DNA of 19,846 nucleotides from an uncultured Gluconobacter sp. (GCA_937880175.1 CALFLO010000161.1:1-19846), one strand, 5' to 3'. Positions 1-8,258 are shown, counted from the stretch's first letter. Numbers and translations: made by a program. The notes: generated by a model not told the origin, from the sequence alone.

Positions 1-1
1 C

Positions 2-1324
2 GAAACCTCCCTGCTGATCCCCGAGGAGCCCGCGCCGGAAAACCCGTCCGAAGCCTTCCTGCGCGCCCTTGAACACCAGCTCCGGGCCCGGCAGACCAAG
101 GACAGCCGCGGCGGCTATATTTCGGCGGAATGTGATCTGCACCCCGTCAACGCCGATGTCGCCAGCGCCGCCGAAACCCTCAGCCGCGCCCTGACCCGTC
201 TGCGCGATCCCATCAGGATGCTGGCCGACCGCCTCGCCGCACAGGCCGAGGACGACGCGGAAATGGACGCCCCGACCCGCCAGCGCATCGAGGCCATGAT
301 CCGCACCCTGCATCGCCGCGCAATCAGCCGCCTGTCCGGCTGGATCAGCATGCTGGACGCGCTTCAGACGCCCCCCGAACCCGACGTCACCCCCACCTTC
401 GTGGACTTCATCCGCACCGAACGCCTGCCCCGCACCCGCGCAACACAAGGGGATCATGACATCGGCCTGTACCGGCACTGGCTGGACCCGACCATTCCCT
501 TCGTCTCGACAATCCAGACACCCGCGCACGGCCTGCTCATGACGTCCGCCACCCTGCGCGACCAGACCGGCCATGGAGACGCCCAGAACGAGGCCAGCTG
601 GCACGCGGCCGAACTGCGTCTGGGCGCCACGCATTTTCTCAAGCCGCCCATCCGCGCCTCGGTCATGAGCCCGTTCGACTACGCCACGCAGACGCGCGCC
701 TATGTCATCACGGATGTCTCGGTCGAAATCCCGTCTCTCGCCCATGCCTTCCGCGCGCTGTTCGAAACCGCAGGCGGTGGCGCGCTTGGCCTCTTCACAG
801 CCATCCGGCGCCTGCGCGAAGTCCATCGCCGCATCCACGAACCGCTGGAAACACAGGGCTTCCCGCTTTACGCCCAGCATGTCGATGCAATGGACAACGC
901 CACCCTCGTGGATGTTTTCCGCACCGAAACCCATAGCTGCCTGCTGGGCACGGACGCCATGCGTGACGGCGTGGATGTCCCCGGCGAAGCCCTGCGCATG
1001 GTCGTGTTCGAAAAGACCCCCTGGCCCCGCCCCGACATCCTGCACCGCGAACGCCGCCGCCTGCTCTCTGAAGGCCGCCCCGGCGATTACGACGACCGCA
1101 TCACCCGCATGCGCCTGCGACAGGCCTTCGGTCGCCTGATCCGTCAGGGCACCGATCGCGGCGTCTTCGTCATGCTGGACCGCCGCATGCCCTCACGTCT
1201 GCTCTCCGCCTTCCCCGACGGCGTGGAGGTCCGGCGCATGTCCCTGGCCGATGCTCTGGAAGACATCGCCCGTTTCCTGCGCCCCGAGGAACAGGAAAAC
1301 GAACCGCCCCTTCTTCAGGGCTGA
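2..1324 (+). CDS. DinG-family ATP-dependent DNA helicase, C-terminal part (partial, 5' end outside window)
   Basis: The frame is open from base 2 to the TGA at 1322-1324, giving 440 visible residues; the gene begins before the window. The recognisable piece is the second RecA-like domain of a DinG/XPD-type SF2 helicase: LLMTSATLRD (base ~533 onward), a GGGALGLFTAIRRL segment typical of the start of helicase domain 2, CLLGTDAMRDGVDVPGE, and the motif VI arginine finger segment QAFGRLIRQGTDRGVFVMLD. Family members unwind DNA 5'-3' using ATP and usually carry an Fe-S cluster in the N-terminal half, which is not in view. The Walker A and DEAH motifs are also missing for the same reason. The 3' end overlaps the convergent TelA-like gene by 10 bp. 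DinG versus a closely related YoaA-type helicase cannot be settled from this half. Confidence 0.85.
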   Translation, partial: ETSLLIPEEPAPENPSEAFLRALEHQLRARQTKDSRGGYISAECDLHPVNADVASAAETLSRALTRLRDPIRMLADRLAAQAEDDAEMDAPTRQRIEAMIRTLHRRAISRLSGWISMLDALQTPPEPDVTPTFVDFIRTERLPRTRATQGDHDIGLYRHWLDPTIPFVSTIQTPAHGLLMTSATLRDQTGHGDAQNEASWHAAELRLGATHFLKPPIRASVMSPFDYATQTRAYVITDVSVEIPSLAHAFRALFETAGGGALGLFTAIRRLREVHRRIHEPLETQGFPLYAQHVDAMDNATLVDVFRTETHSCLLGTDAMRDGVDVPGEALRMVVFEKTPWPRPDILHRERRRLLSEGRPGDYDDRITRMRLRQAFGRLIRQGTDRGVFVMLDRRMPSRLLSAFPDGVEVRRMSLADALEDIARFLRPEEQENEPPLLQG

Positions 1325-2565
1325 CCCAGGGGCTGAACCGACTGCTGCGCCAGACTGCGCATACTGCCCGCCAGACGATCCCGGAGCTGGTGCAGCTCCT
1401 TTTCCTGCTCCTGCGCCCGCTCGGCCGCGAGCCTGTCATTCTGCGCCATTTCGCCCAGAGCCTGCGTGACCTTGTCCGCCGCCTGCGCCAGCGCTTCCAT
1501 CTGCCGCGGATCCACACCCCGGCTCGCCGCCGTCGTCCGCGCCGCATCCAGCGCACCATCCGCCACGAGCCCCAGGATCTTCCGGTCCGCCTCATTCAGC
1601 GCATCGCGCGCCGTGGCAGCATTGCGGTTGTCCACCTGCCCCACCGCCACCGCACAGGCCGCCTTCAGATTGGGAATGGTCTTCGTCAGCGCCGAATGCA
1701 GCGCCATGATCCGCGCTTCCGCCGCCTCACGCGTGCTCTTGATCATCGGAATGGTCAGGGCAGCCCGCATCAGCCCTTCGCGCTGCTCACTCAGATGTCC
1801 CGAGAAGTTCGCCAGACGCCCGCGCAACTCCATGACCTCGGCCGCATCCACAGGGTCCTGCGTCTCCATCGCATGCTGCCGCAACGCCTCGACTTTCCGC
1901 TCACCCTCTTCCAGCGCAAGCTGTCCGGCCGCGATGTCGATATTCAGTTCCCGTACACCATGCCGAAGCGCCTGATACATGTCCTCGAATGACGTGATGT
2001 TCCGCTTGAGATCGGCAATCGTGACCCGCGCCTTGGCTTCCTGCTGGTCCATCAGGGCATTAAATTTCTTGCGGTTCTCGGCAAACCCGCCAAGAGCATC
2101 CTTCGCACCCCCCAGCAGACCGCCCATTTTCGCCAGAAACCCACCCGGAGCCCCACCTTCGCCCCGCGCCAGCTTCTGCAGATCCCCGATCCGCAGGATC
2201 TTCACACCATCCAGAACACCCGCCGCGAATTCACCAACCGCATCGCTTTCGCCCAAAGTGCGCCCGGCCAGCATCCGGTCCGAAACCTTCGCGAGTTCCC
2301 CCAGCGCGCCCATGCCATGCGACAGCAGCGTGTTCAGATCCGAAAAATCAATCGTCCCGGCCCGCCGGTGCGCCTCCTCAACCATGTCCGCCGGCAGACG
2401 GCTGATCTCCACCAGCCGCGGAAAAGCCGGCATCGGCTCCAGCGCCACCGGCACAGCCCCAGTGGCAACCGGCGCCTCAACCTTCACAGGAGCGGGCGCA
2501 GGCTCGTCGGCATAAAGATCACTCAGATCCAGCGGTCTGGTCTCGTCAGCACTCATGTCAGTCAT
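1315..2565 (-). CDS. TelA/KlaA-family toxic anion resistance protein
   Basis: A 416-aa soluble protein. After a Pro/Ala-rich acidic N-terminus (about residues 1-45) it has a long, mostly helical body with coiled-coil character, a Gly-rich stretch (GGFLAKMGGLLGGAKDALGG, about residues 150-170), and a segment ALTIPMIKSTREAAEARIM followed by LKAACAVAVGQVDNRNA, which resembles the conserved C-terminal part of the TelA/KlaA family. Known members are linked to tellurite and other toxic anion resistance and to envelope stress tolerance; the mechanism is not settled. It is the last gene of a four-gene minus-strand operon, and its start overlaps the stop of the preceding tandem-YbjQ gene by 8 bp, suggesting translational coupling. 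An ATG three codons downstream (2556) is an alternative start. Family assignment is by motif impression, not search. Confidence 0.72.
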   Translation of the reverse strand: MTDMSADETRPLDLSDLYADEPAPAPVKVEAPVATGAVPVALEPMPAFPRLVEISRLPADMVEEAHRRAGTIDFSDLNTLLSHGMGALGELAKVSDRMLAGRTLGESDAVGEFAAGVLDGVKILRIGDLQKLARGEGGAPGGFLAKMGGLLGGAKDALGGFAENRKKFNALMDQQEAKARVTIADLKRNITSFEDMYQALRHGVRELNIDIAAGQLALEEGERKVEALRQHAMETQDPVDAAEVMELRGRLANFSGHLSEQREGLMRAALTIPMIKSTREAAEARIMALHSALTKTIPNLKAACAVAVGQVDNRNAATARDALNEADRKILGLVADGALDAARTTAASRGVDPRQMEALAQAADKVTQALGEMAQNDRLAAERAQEQEKELHQLRDRLAGSMRSLAQQSVQPLGQP

Positions 2566-3415
2566 CCAGCGTCAGGGTGAAGGTCGGATCGATGCGGAAC
2601 TCAGGGTCTGGCTTACCGGTATCGTACATGGCCGTCCCGACCGCCAGAAACTCGACGATATGATCGCCCCAGACATGCGATTCCTCACGCAACGTCGTCC
2701 CGATGATCTCATTGGCCCCAACCTCCGCCGCATGGGCCGACATCCGCTCCATCGCGTGCTCACGCGCCGTGTAATAGGCCTGCGTAAACAGATCGAGTTC
2801 CACACACTGCATGGCCTGTTTGAGCGTCGTCATCAGGCTGCGGCGCGGGATATGCTGCACACAACACCCCAGAACCAGATCCAGCGGCCGCCGCCCGGAC
2901 CGCAACGCCAGCGCAAAATCCTGCCCCGACAGATCGGACGTGAACGGCCGCCCGTCCGGCCGCCGATACCCCGGATGCCCCTCGGCATGCACGATGGCCG
3001 TCCCGAACGCCCGGAACTCCAGCATCCCGCTATCGGCAAGCTGCGAAATCTCCAGCCGCGTCCCCACGATCCCGTCCGCGCCAAGCTGCTCGGCCTCTTC
3101 ACGCATGATCTCGACGGCCTTCTCACGCGCGCCATACATGGCCCCCGTCAGATCCGTCAGCTCATAGGACGTGTTGCGGAACTGCGTATTGGCCTGCACC
3201 TTCCAGATGCTGTTCCCCAGACACAAACCCAGTGCCCGGAACCCGGCCTGCTCCACAACCAGCAGTTCGCGCACGCTGAAATCCGACGTCGCAACCCGGC
3301 CGCCAGAAGCCCTCACCGGGAGCGCTTCGCCACCCTGAGCCGGTTCGGAAGCACCGCTGCCGCCCCAGCCCGGAGGAAGACTGTCAAAACCCGGAACCTG
3401 ATCAAAGATACCCAT
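2558..3415 (-). CDS. Tandem YbjQ-like (UPF0145, heavy-metal-binding domain) protein
   Basis: A 285-aa protein with two copies of a YbjQ/UPF0145-like fold. Domain 1 spans about residues 42-145 and domain 2 about 157-265. Each has the family pattern of a long helix ending in an alanine/glycine motif followed by a strand: LGADGIVGTRLE (111-122) and VGANEIIGTTLR (232-243), then a strand ending in GTA (FRAFGTAIVH, FLAVGTAMYD). Single-domain YbjQ proteins are ~105 aa and form pentamers; the Pfam name mentions heavy-metal binding but direct functional evidence is thin. Domain 2 has a vicinal Cys pair (184-185). The N-terminal 40 residues are Gly/Pro-rich and probably disordered. It lies 51 bp after the preceding gene and overlaps the TelA-like gene, so the products probably act together. 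The ATG at 3415 has only a weak GGGA upstream. Confidence 0.7.
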   Translation of the reverse strand: MGIFDQVPGFDSLPPGWGGSGASEPAQGGEALPVRASGGRVATSDFSVRELLVVEQAGFRALGLCLGNSIWKVQANTQFRNTSYELTDLTGAMYGAREKAVEIMREEAEQLGADGIVGTRLEISQLADSGMLEFRAFGTAIVHAEGHPGYRRPDGRPFTSDLSGQDFALALRSGRRPLDLVLGCCVQHIPRRSLMTTLKQAMQCVELDLFTQAYYTAREHAMERMSAHAAEVGANEIIGTTLREESHVWGDHIVEFLAVGTAMYDTGKPDPEFRIDPTFTLTLDD

Positions 3416-3466
3416 GGGAATCCCGCTGTAAAATCCAAAAGAATACGAGGCCGCTCAAAACGCGCC

Positions 3467-4435
3467 TCAGAAAAGATCACCCAGCCCGTCGAACAGGCCA
3501 CCGAGCCCTTCGGCCACTTCGCTGACGACTTCGCCGCCAACCTCAAGCCCCAGAACAGCCGCCTCCACGCGACCGCCCCCGCCTTCTTCGGCGGCCTCTT
3601 CCTCAACCTCGATCCGGTTTGAAACGCCCGCGAACAGCGGCCGGTGCTGCAAACCTGACCGCACACCTTCCTCGAGCCCGCAGACCATCACAGGCGAAAC
3701 AGAACCCTGCCCACCAATCCGCCGATAACCGAGAATACTCACCGCCGCCCGGACCTGAATCGACCGCACAACACCCCGCTCCGACCGGACGATCAGCCCG
3801 ACCGTCTCGTCATGCCCCAGCGCGCCATCCCAGTCCTGACACATCGGATCGTTCCGCAAACTCAGCGCCGCCGCATCCCGCGCGTCCCGCTTCGCCTGCG
3901 TCAGAAGCGCACTTTCCCCGATGCTCACCGCATCGAAAAAACTTTCCAGAGGCCCCGTATACCGGACCTCCTCCCACGTCCCGACACCGTAACTCACCGG
4001 CACGATCCCCGCCGCAAGCGCCACATCCAGCGTCGCCGCGTTCCACGGCACACAGGGCAGCACACCCGCGCGTTCAAGCTGCGGAACCCGCACGGCCTCA
4101 CCGTGCAGCATGAACCCAAGCGCGCCGCCATGATGCTCCAGCCGGTAACGCAGGTTCAGAACCGCATCCGCCCCAAGCGCCCGCGCCTGCCCCCGGATCC
4201 GGTCCGTCGCCGTCCGCCAGCCAGCCTCATGCACCGCCTGCCAGCCCATCCCGGACTTCCACCAGGTTTCCGCATGAACATTCCCCAGCGGCACAATCGC
4301 CATGGACGGCGTCAGAAGCGCCTGCCGCACGGATCCCAGCCGCACCAGAGGCCGCGGCCTCGTACCCAGTTCCTGAAACGCCCCCGACTGGGGCTCCTTC
4401 TTTGGACCTGACGACCACGGAAACAGCCCTATCAC
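3467..4435 (-). CDS. Divergent two-domain YbjQ-like protein with acidic/Gly-rich tail
   Basis: A 322-aa protein starting at GTG 4435, which overlaps the previous stop codon (GTGA, 4432-4435). Residues about 43-116 resemble a YbjQ domain: a helix ending in ARALGADAVLNLRYRLE (85-101), then a strand HGEAVRV. A second, more diverged copy seems to run from about 131 to 236 (LDVALAAGIVPVSYGVGTW, then a helix with AKRDARDAAALSL, then VRSIQVRAAVSILGYRR). The last ~50 residues are different: an acidic run followed by a Gly-rich stretch (EVEEEAAEEGGGGRVEAA) and a short hydrophobic, glycine-spaced C-terminus (GLGGLFDGLGDLF), which might bind a partner or a membrane. No signal peptide is seen. It is gene 2 of the TelA operon. 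The domain call is my reading of the repeated pattern and is less certain than for the next gene. Confidence 0.6.
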   Translation of the reverse strand: MIGLFPWSSGPKKEPQSGAFQELGTRPRPLVRLGSVRQALLTPSMAIVPLGNVHAETWWKSGMGWQAVHEAGWRTATDRIRGQARALGADAVLNLRYRLEHHGGALGFMLHGEAVRVPQLERAGVLPCVPWNAATLDVALAAGIVPVSYGVGTWEEVRYTGPLESFFDAVSIGESALLTQAKRDARDAAALSLRNDPMCQDWDGALGHDETVGLIVRSERGVVRSIQVRAAVSILGYRRIGGQGSVSPVMVCGLEEGVRSGLQHRPLFAGVSNRIEVEEEAAEEGGGGRVEAAVLGLEVGGEVVSEVAEGLGGLFDGLGDLF

Positions 4436-4818
4436 GGCTGAAAATCCGTCAGTTCCGCCGCAGCCTGCCCTTCGCCTGAAACCGCCAGCCCCGCCTCGTG
4501 CATCTTCTGGCGCAACTGCACGATCCAGTCCCGGACAGGAACCTGTTTGCGGCTGATGACCACGCCCCGCACTTCATGGGCAATCTCGGCCACGACCCCA
4601 GCGCCCTCACGCCGAAGCGCAAAAACCCGTGTCTCGAACTGAAGGGAAAGCCCTTCGATCTCCAGCGTTCGCTTCAGCCAGCCCCGCGCCCTGCGCGAAA
4701 CATTCGTCTGACGCGGAAACGCCTGCTCGCAAAACGCGGCGAACTTCTCCAAAAAGCGCTCGCGACCGCCTTCGGCTTCCCTGATCAGCGCAGCAAGATC
4801 GTCGATATTCCCGCTCAT
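4432..4818 (-). CDS. Unrecognised 128-aa protein, first gene of the TelA/YbjQ operon
   Basis: I do not recognise this protein. It reads MSGNIDDLAALIREA at the N-terminus, then a helical stretch with one Cys (residue 30), a basic segment (SRRARGWLKR, 41-50), two or three beta strands (GLSLQFETRVFALR, GVVAEIAHEVRGVVIS) and a C-terminal helix. It looks like a small soluble alpha/beta protein. The reading frame is open back to a GTG at 4902, but ATG 4818 is preferred because GGAGAGGGG lies directly upstream and because the longer version would begin inside the upstream terminator region. Its stop overlaps the GTG of the next gene by 4 bp, so it is translationally coupled to the YbjQ/TelA genes and probably shares their role. 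Confidence 0.65.
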   Translation of the reverse strand: MSGNIDDLAALIREAEGGRERFLEKFAAFCEQAFPRQTNVSRRARGWLKRTLEIEGLSLQFETRVFALRREGAGVVAEIAHEVRGVVISRKQVPVRDWIVQLRQKMHEAGLAVSGEGQAAAELTDFQP

Positions 4819-4908
4819 GAGCCCCTCTCCGAGATCCCTGTTACACTTCGACAGGTTTCCCCTCCCGTCAATCAGGAAATTTCGCTCCCGGAAGGTCCGC
4901 ACAAAAAA

Positions 4909-4935
4909 AGCCCCCGGCCACAGGGGCCGGGGGCT
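4909..4935 (-). terminator. Rho-independent terminator of the TonB-dependent receptor gene
   Basis: On the minus strand an 11-bp perfect GC-rich stem (AGCCCCCGGCC / GGCCGGGGGCT) with a 5-nt loop is followed by seven T residues (plus-strand 4902-4908). It lies 37 bp past the receptor stop codon and separates that gene from the TelA/YbjQ operon, so the operon needs its own promoter in the ~90 bp between 4819 and 4908. Confidence 0.9.
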
Positions 4936-4971
4936 CTTCTGAAAGACTATCTTCAGACAGTCAGCCTGCCA

Positions 4972-7900
4972 TCAGAAATCGCGGGAAATCTGCAGCCAGG
5001 CATAACGGCCCATATACATGCTGCCATACAGGCCCTGCGCACTGTTCGTGGACCCGTCCTGAACATAGGGCGGGTTCTTGTCGAGCAGGTTGTTCACACC
5101 ACCGGTGAAGTTCCAGTCGTTGTAATGGTAGCCGACTGAAATATCGTGAGTGAAGATGCCGGGCGTCTTGACGCGGCCATACCTGCCAGGGGTCTGGCGG
5201 TTCCATGCGACGAGATCCGTCTCGCCATCATTCCACAGCATGCCACCCGTGTAGCTCATCATGTAGGTGAAGCTGAAATTGCCATGCTGCCAGGTTGCCG
5301 TTGCATAGTCACGAACGCGCGGCTGACCATTGCCCGTCGTGTACATCAGACGACCGGCAAGGTTGTCCCACTGCCCACCAGCCTGAAACTGCTGGAGATA
5401 GCTGATCAGCTGCTGGAAGTTGTTGCTGATCGTCAGGACGTCGTGCGAGGTGACGCGCACACGGTAATCAAGATCGAAATCGATACCGCCCGTCTTCAGG
5501 CCACCCTGATTCACATAGAGCGTGGAAACATCGTTGATCTGCTGGGAAATGGACGACCGGTCGATATCCCCGCAGTAGGATTCGTTGCCGCTCGCGTAAC
5601 ACTGATTGACGATATACTGCGGGCTCAGCGGCGAAATCAGGTTCTTGAGCGTGTAGTGCCAGTACTCAACGGAAAGGGAGAGGCCTGGAATCCAGTGCGG
5701 TGTGAATTCTGCACCGAAGGTGTAGGTCCGCCCGGTTTCCGGCTTCAGCTTTGCATTACCACCCGTCAGCGACGGAATCTGGCCAGAATTCACATCCTGC
5801 ATGGTCTGCGGGCTGGAAACACCGTGCTTCATGCAGTTCGCAATGACAGTCGGGCTCGTGGCTTCCGTGCACGGATCCGTGCCGGACAGGTAGTTGAGAT
5901 ACTGGCCACCATACAGTTCATACACGTTCGGCTGGCGGAAAGACGTGCCCAGCGTCGCACGGAAATGCACGTCGCGGACCGGCTGCCAGTTGATGGAGGT
6001 CTTCCAGTTTTCCGTATCACCGACATTGCTGTAGGACGAGAAACGTCCCTGCCCGTCAATGGTCAGATCCTTCGCGAACGGCGCGTTGTGCAGCAGGTTC
6101 AGACGGCCTTCAAGATAGGCTTCACTGACACCAAAACCACCACCCGTAGCGCCTGCCGGATTGGTCATGCTCAGACCAGCCGCGGCCAGCGGATCAGGAT
6201 GGTAAGACAGCTGCTCGCTGCGGTGTTCCATGCCCAGGGCAATACCCAGACGGCCACCATTGGCCCACGGCATCTTCACGACATCGTTGTTGTTGATGCG
6301 GACGTTCAGGTCACGCATCTGATACATCGCGTTGTCATGCGTGTTGTAGTTGACGTACTTGATCTGCTCGGGCGTCAGCTTGCCGAAAGGATTGGTCGAC
6401 AGCGTGCAGCCGGCAGATGCCTGACAGACAGCCGGGTTATACGTCACGCCGCTGTTCGGATCGCTCGGATCAAGCTGCTGGATTCCATAGGTGTTCAGCA
6501 GGTGCTGGTAGTTGCCCATGTTCTCACCGACGTCAGCCATCTGGCTGGAGCCGTAGGTATAGGAAACATCATACATCCACTTGTGCGTGATCTCGCCCTT
6601 GGCCCCGAACATGCCCGTCACCGTATCGGTGGACGTCTCGGTCCGGCGATTGCCCATCTCGGTCAGACGACGATAGAGCTGCACATCCTGCGGATCGCCC
6701 GAATACAGACCACTGGCCCCCGTAACGGTCGGATTGTACGGGTCGTTGGCCGGAATGGTCAGGACGTTCGGAAGCGTCGACGGCGGCACACTGCCTGAAG
6801 TCGGCTCAGCGGCCATGAACGTGGACGTGGTGCGATGCGAGTACATGGCATTCGCATAGACCGTCAGATGACGGTTGAAATCGTAATGGAAGTCACCATT
6901 CGCCGTCGCATCCTGCCAGGAGTTCAGCAGGGAAGACTGGTTAGCGAAGTTATAACGGTCTGCATTGGTCCAGTCATGGAACTGCGTGCCGTTATTGCTC
7001 GTGCTCCAGGCATAATTCTGGTCAGCCGTACCGATCTGGCCGTTCGGCGGAATGGCCGAACCATACTTCACGGTCCCACCCGCACCCGGATTGTTCTGAG
7101 CCGCAGAAGACGCCCAGTCACGATTGCGGTTCATCACGCCCTGGTTCGTCTGATACTGCGCGAACAGCGTCAGGTTGCCCTTGTCGTGATCGAAGTTCCA
7201 GCCTTTGTAAGCCGAAATCTGGCCGTTCTTGCCGTCGCCAAGATCGCTGATGCCACCATGCAGCGTGATGTTGCCGGTGTTCAGGTTATGCTTGAGCTTG
7301 ATGTTGATAACGCCGGAGACAGCATCCGCACCATACAGTTCGGAACCGCCGTCCTTAAGGACTTCGATGCTGGCGATCGCCTGAACCGGAATGGTGTTCA
7401 TGTCCACGCACGAACTGGTGCCGTTCGTGTTCAGCGTCGTACGCTTGCCATCGATCAGGACCAGAACGCGCTGCTGACCAAGATTCCGCAGGTCCGCGCA
7501 GGACATGCCGCCGCCGCCATTGGTGTTGCTGTTATACGTTCCGCCCGAACCCATGGATGGCAGACGCTGCAGGAAGTCCCCAACGGACGTCGCACCCGTC
7601 ATCTGGATCTGCTTGGACGTCACGATCTGGACAGGGTTTGCGTTCTGGTTGTTGGACGACCGCAGCGCTGAGCCGGTCACAACCATGCTTTCGCTACCAC
7701 CCTCAACAGAGGCGGGGGCGTACACGGCACTCGCATTGCGTCGCGATGCAACCGGAGCCGCGACTGCGGCTGTCGTGGCCGGTGCGACAGCGTGGGGCGC
7801 AGTGGCGGTTGAAGCCTTTGCGGCAACAGGCTTGGCAGCAGGGGTTGTCGCCTTGTGATGCACAGCCTTGTGGGAACGGTGTTCCGGCTGCGTCGTGGAA

Positions 7901-7983
7901 GCAGCGAGAGCCGTTCCGGACAGGGTGCCAACTCCGAGAATTGATGCACACAGCAACAGGTGACGACGAGATGTGTTCATCAA
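4972..7983 (-). CDS. TonB-dependent outer-membrane receptor
   Basis: About 1000 aa. Residues 1-28 form a signal peptide (basic RRH, hydrophobic core, LSGTALAA). Residues ~29-95 are a low-complexity Ala/His/Pro/Thr linker. A TonB-box-like ESMVVTG (98-104) leads into the plug domain (~105-230) with QRVLVLIDGKR, IASIEVLKDGGSELYGADAV and SGVINIKL, all typical of plug domains. The rest is a long beta-barrel with aromatic-rich alternating strands and a terminal Phe (WLQISRDF). Such receptors import large or scarce ligands (iron chelates, cobalamin, sugars) using TonB energy; the ligand cannot be told here and no transporter genes adjoin. Cysteines come in close pairs (162/192 in the plug and several in presumed loops). 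Start is ambiguous: TTG 7983 has AAGGA at ideal spacing, ATG 7980 is the next codon. It is monocistronic with its own terminator. Confidence 0.93.
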   Translation of the reverse strand: MMNTSRRHLLLCASILGVGTLSGTALAASTTQPEHRSHKAVHHKATTPAAKPVAAKASTATAPHAVAPATTAAVAAPVASRRNASAVYAPASVEGGSESMVVTGSALRSSNNQNANPVQIVTSKQIQMTGATSVGDFLQRLPSMGSGGTYNSNTNGGGGMSCADLRNLGQQRVLVLIDGKRTTLNTNGTSSCVDMNTIPVQAIASIEVLKDGGSELYGADAVSGVINIKLKHNLNTGNITLHGGISDLGDGKNGQISAYKGWNFDHDKGNLTLFAQYQTNQGVMNRNRDWASSAAQNNPGAGGTVKYGSAIPPNGQIGTADQNYAWSTSNNGTQFHDWTNADRYNFANQSSLLNSWQDATANGDFHYDFNRHLTVYANAMYSHRTTSTFMAAEPTSGSVPPSTLPNVLTIPANDPYNPTVTGASGLYSGDPQDVQLYRRLTEMGNRRTETSTDTVTGMFGAKGEITHKWMYDVSYTYGSSQMADVGENMGNYQHLLNTYGIQQLDPSDPNSGVTYNPAVCQASAGCTLSTNPFGKLTPEQIKYVNYNTHDNAMYQMRDLNVRINNNDVVKMPWANGGRLGIALGMEHRSEQLSYHPDPLAAAGLSMTNPAGATGGGFGVSEAYLEGRLNLLHNAPFAKDLTIDGQGRFSSYSNVGDTENWKTSINWQPVRDVHFRATLGTSFRQPNVYELYGGQYLNYLSGTDPCTEATSPTVIANCMKHGVSSPQTMQDVNSGQIPSLTGGNAKLKPETGRTYTFGAEFTPHWIPGLSLSVEYWHYTLKNLISPLSPQYIVNQCYASGNESYCGDIDRSSISQQINDVSTLYVNQGGLKTGGIDFDLDYRVRVTSHDVLTISNNFQQLISYLQQFQAGGQWDNLAGRLMYTTGNGQPRVRDYATATWQHGNFSFTYMMSYTGGMLWNDGETDLVAWNRQTPGRYGRVKTPGIFTHDISVGYHYNDWNFTGGVNNLLDKNPPYVQDGSTNSAQGLYGSMYMGRYAWLQISRDF

Positions 7984-8031
7984 AGAACATGATCCTTCAG
8001 GAAAAGTGATGTTCTTCGTCTAAAGATGTCA

Positions 8032-8045
8032 GACAGTGACTGTCA
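8032..8045. repeat. Overlapping short palindromes in the receptor leader
   Basis: GACAGT-G-ACTGTC (8032-8044) is a perfect 13-bp odd palindrome, and GTGAC-T-GTCAC overlaps it at its right side. It lies ~50 bp before the receptor start codon, in the probable 5' leader. It could be an operator or a small leader hairpin; chance cannot be excluded. Confidence 0.4.
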
Positions 8046-8085
8046 CGGAAAATACATACCAGCCATGCCTTCAGAGGGCACTTGA

Positions 8086-8117
8086 ATGCAACATGTGGGA
8101 TAAATGCAACAATTATA
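8086..8117 (-). promoter_or_regulatory. Candidate receptor promoter (-10 TATAAT) with paired TGTTGCAT repeats
   Basis: On the minus strand a perfect TATAAT (8112-8117) is followed directly by TGTTGCAT (8104-8111) and by a second TGTTGCAT (8086-8093), 18 bp apart. The repeats would sit at and just after the transcription start, a repressor-like arrangement. No good -35 hexamer is seen at 16-18 bp upstream, so the promoter may rely on an activator or another sigma factor. Placement is inference. Confidence 0.4.
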
Positions 8118-8160
8118 CCCTACCCCGGTTTTCGTTGCTTTTCAGGAACTAAAGCCACAA

Positions 8161-8196
8161 AAAAAAGCCTCTGACCCGCAGGCCAGAGGCTTTTTT
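8161..8196 (-). terminator. Terminator of groESL (symmetrical, could act on both strands)
   Basis: GCCTCTG / CAGAGGC stem with a 10-nt loop, flanked by an A-run on one side and a T-run on the other, so the stem extends with A:T pairs. It lies about 60 bp after the groEL stop and upstream of the receptor promoter, keeping groEL transcription out of the receptor gene. Confidence 0.88.
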
Positions 8197-8258
8197 GCAA
8201 CATATGAGGTTTCCCCCATCCCTTCCTTGGAAGGGACAGGGAAAAGACCGGACTTCGA

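Noticed and set aside
2555..3622. 355-codon plus-strand open frame opposite the YbjQ-like genes
   Set aside because: Arg/Pro/His-rich antisense translation; the minus strand has overlapping start-stop junctions typical of an operon.
4840..4871. TTGACG ... TGTAAC as promoter of the TelA/YbjQ operon
   Set aside because: The spacer is 20 bp, too long for a normal sigma-70 promoter; a promoter must exist in this interval but I cannot place it reliably.
5146..6798. 550-codon plus-strand open frame opposite the TonB receptor
   Set aside because: Antisense shadow in GC-rich DNA; the minus strand encodes a clear signal peptide, plug and barrel.
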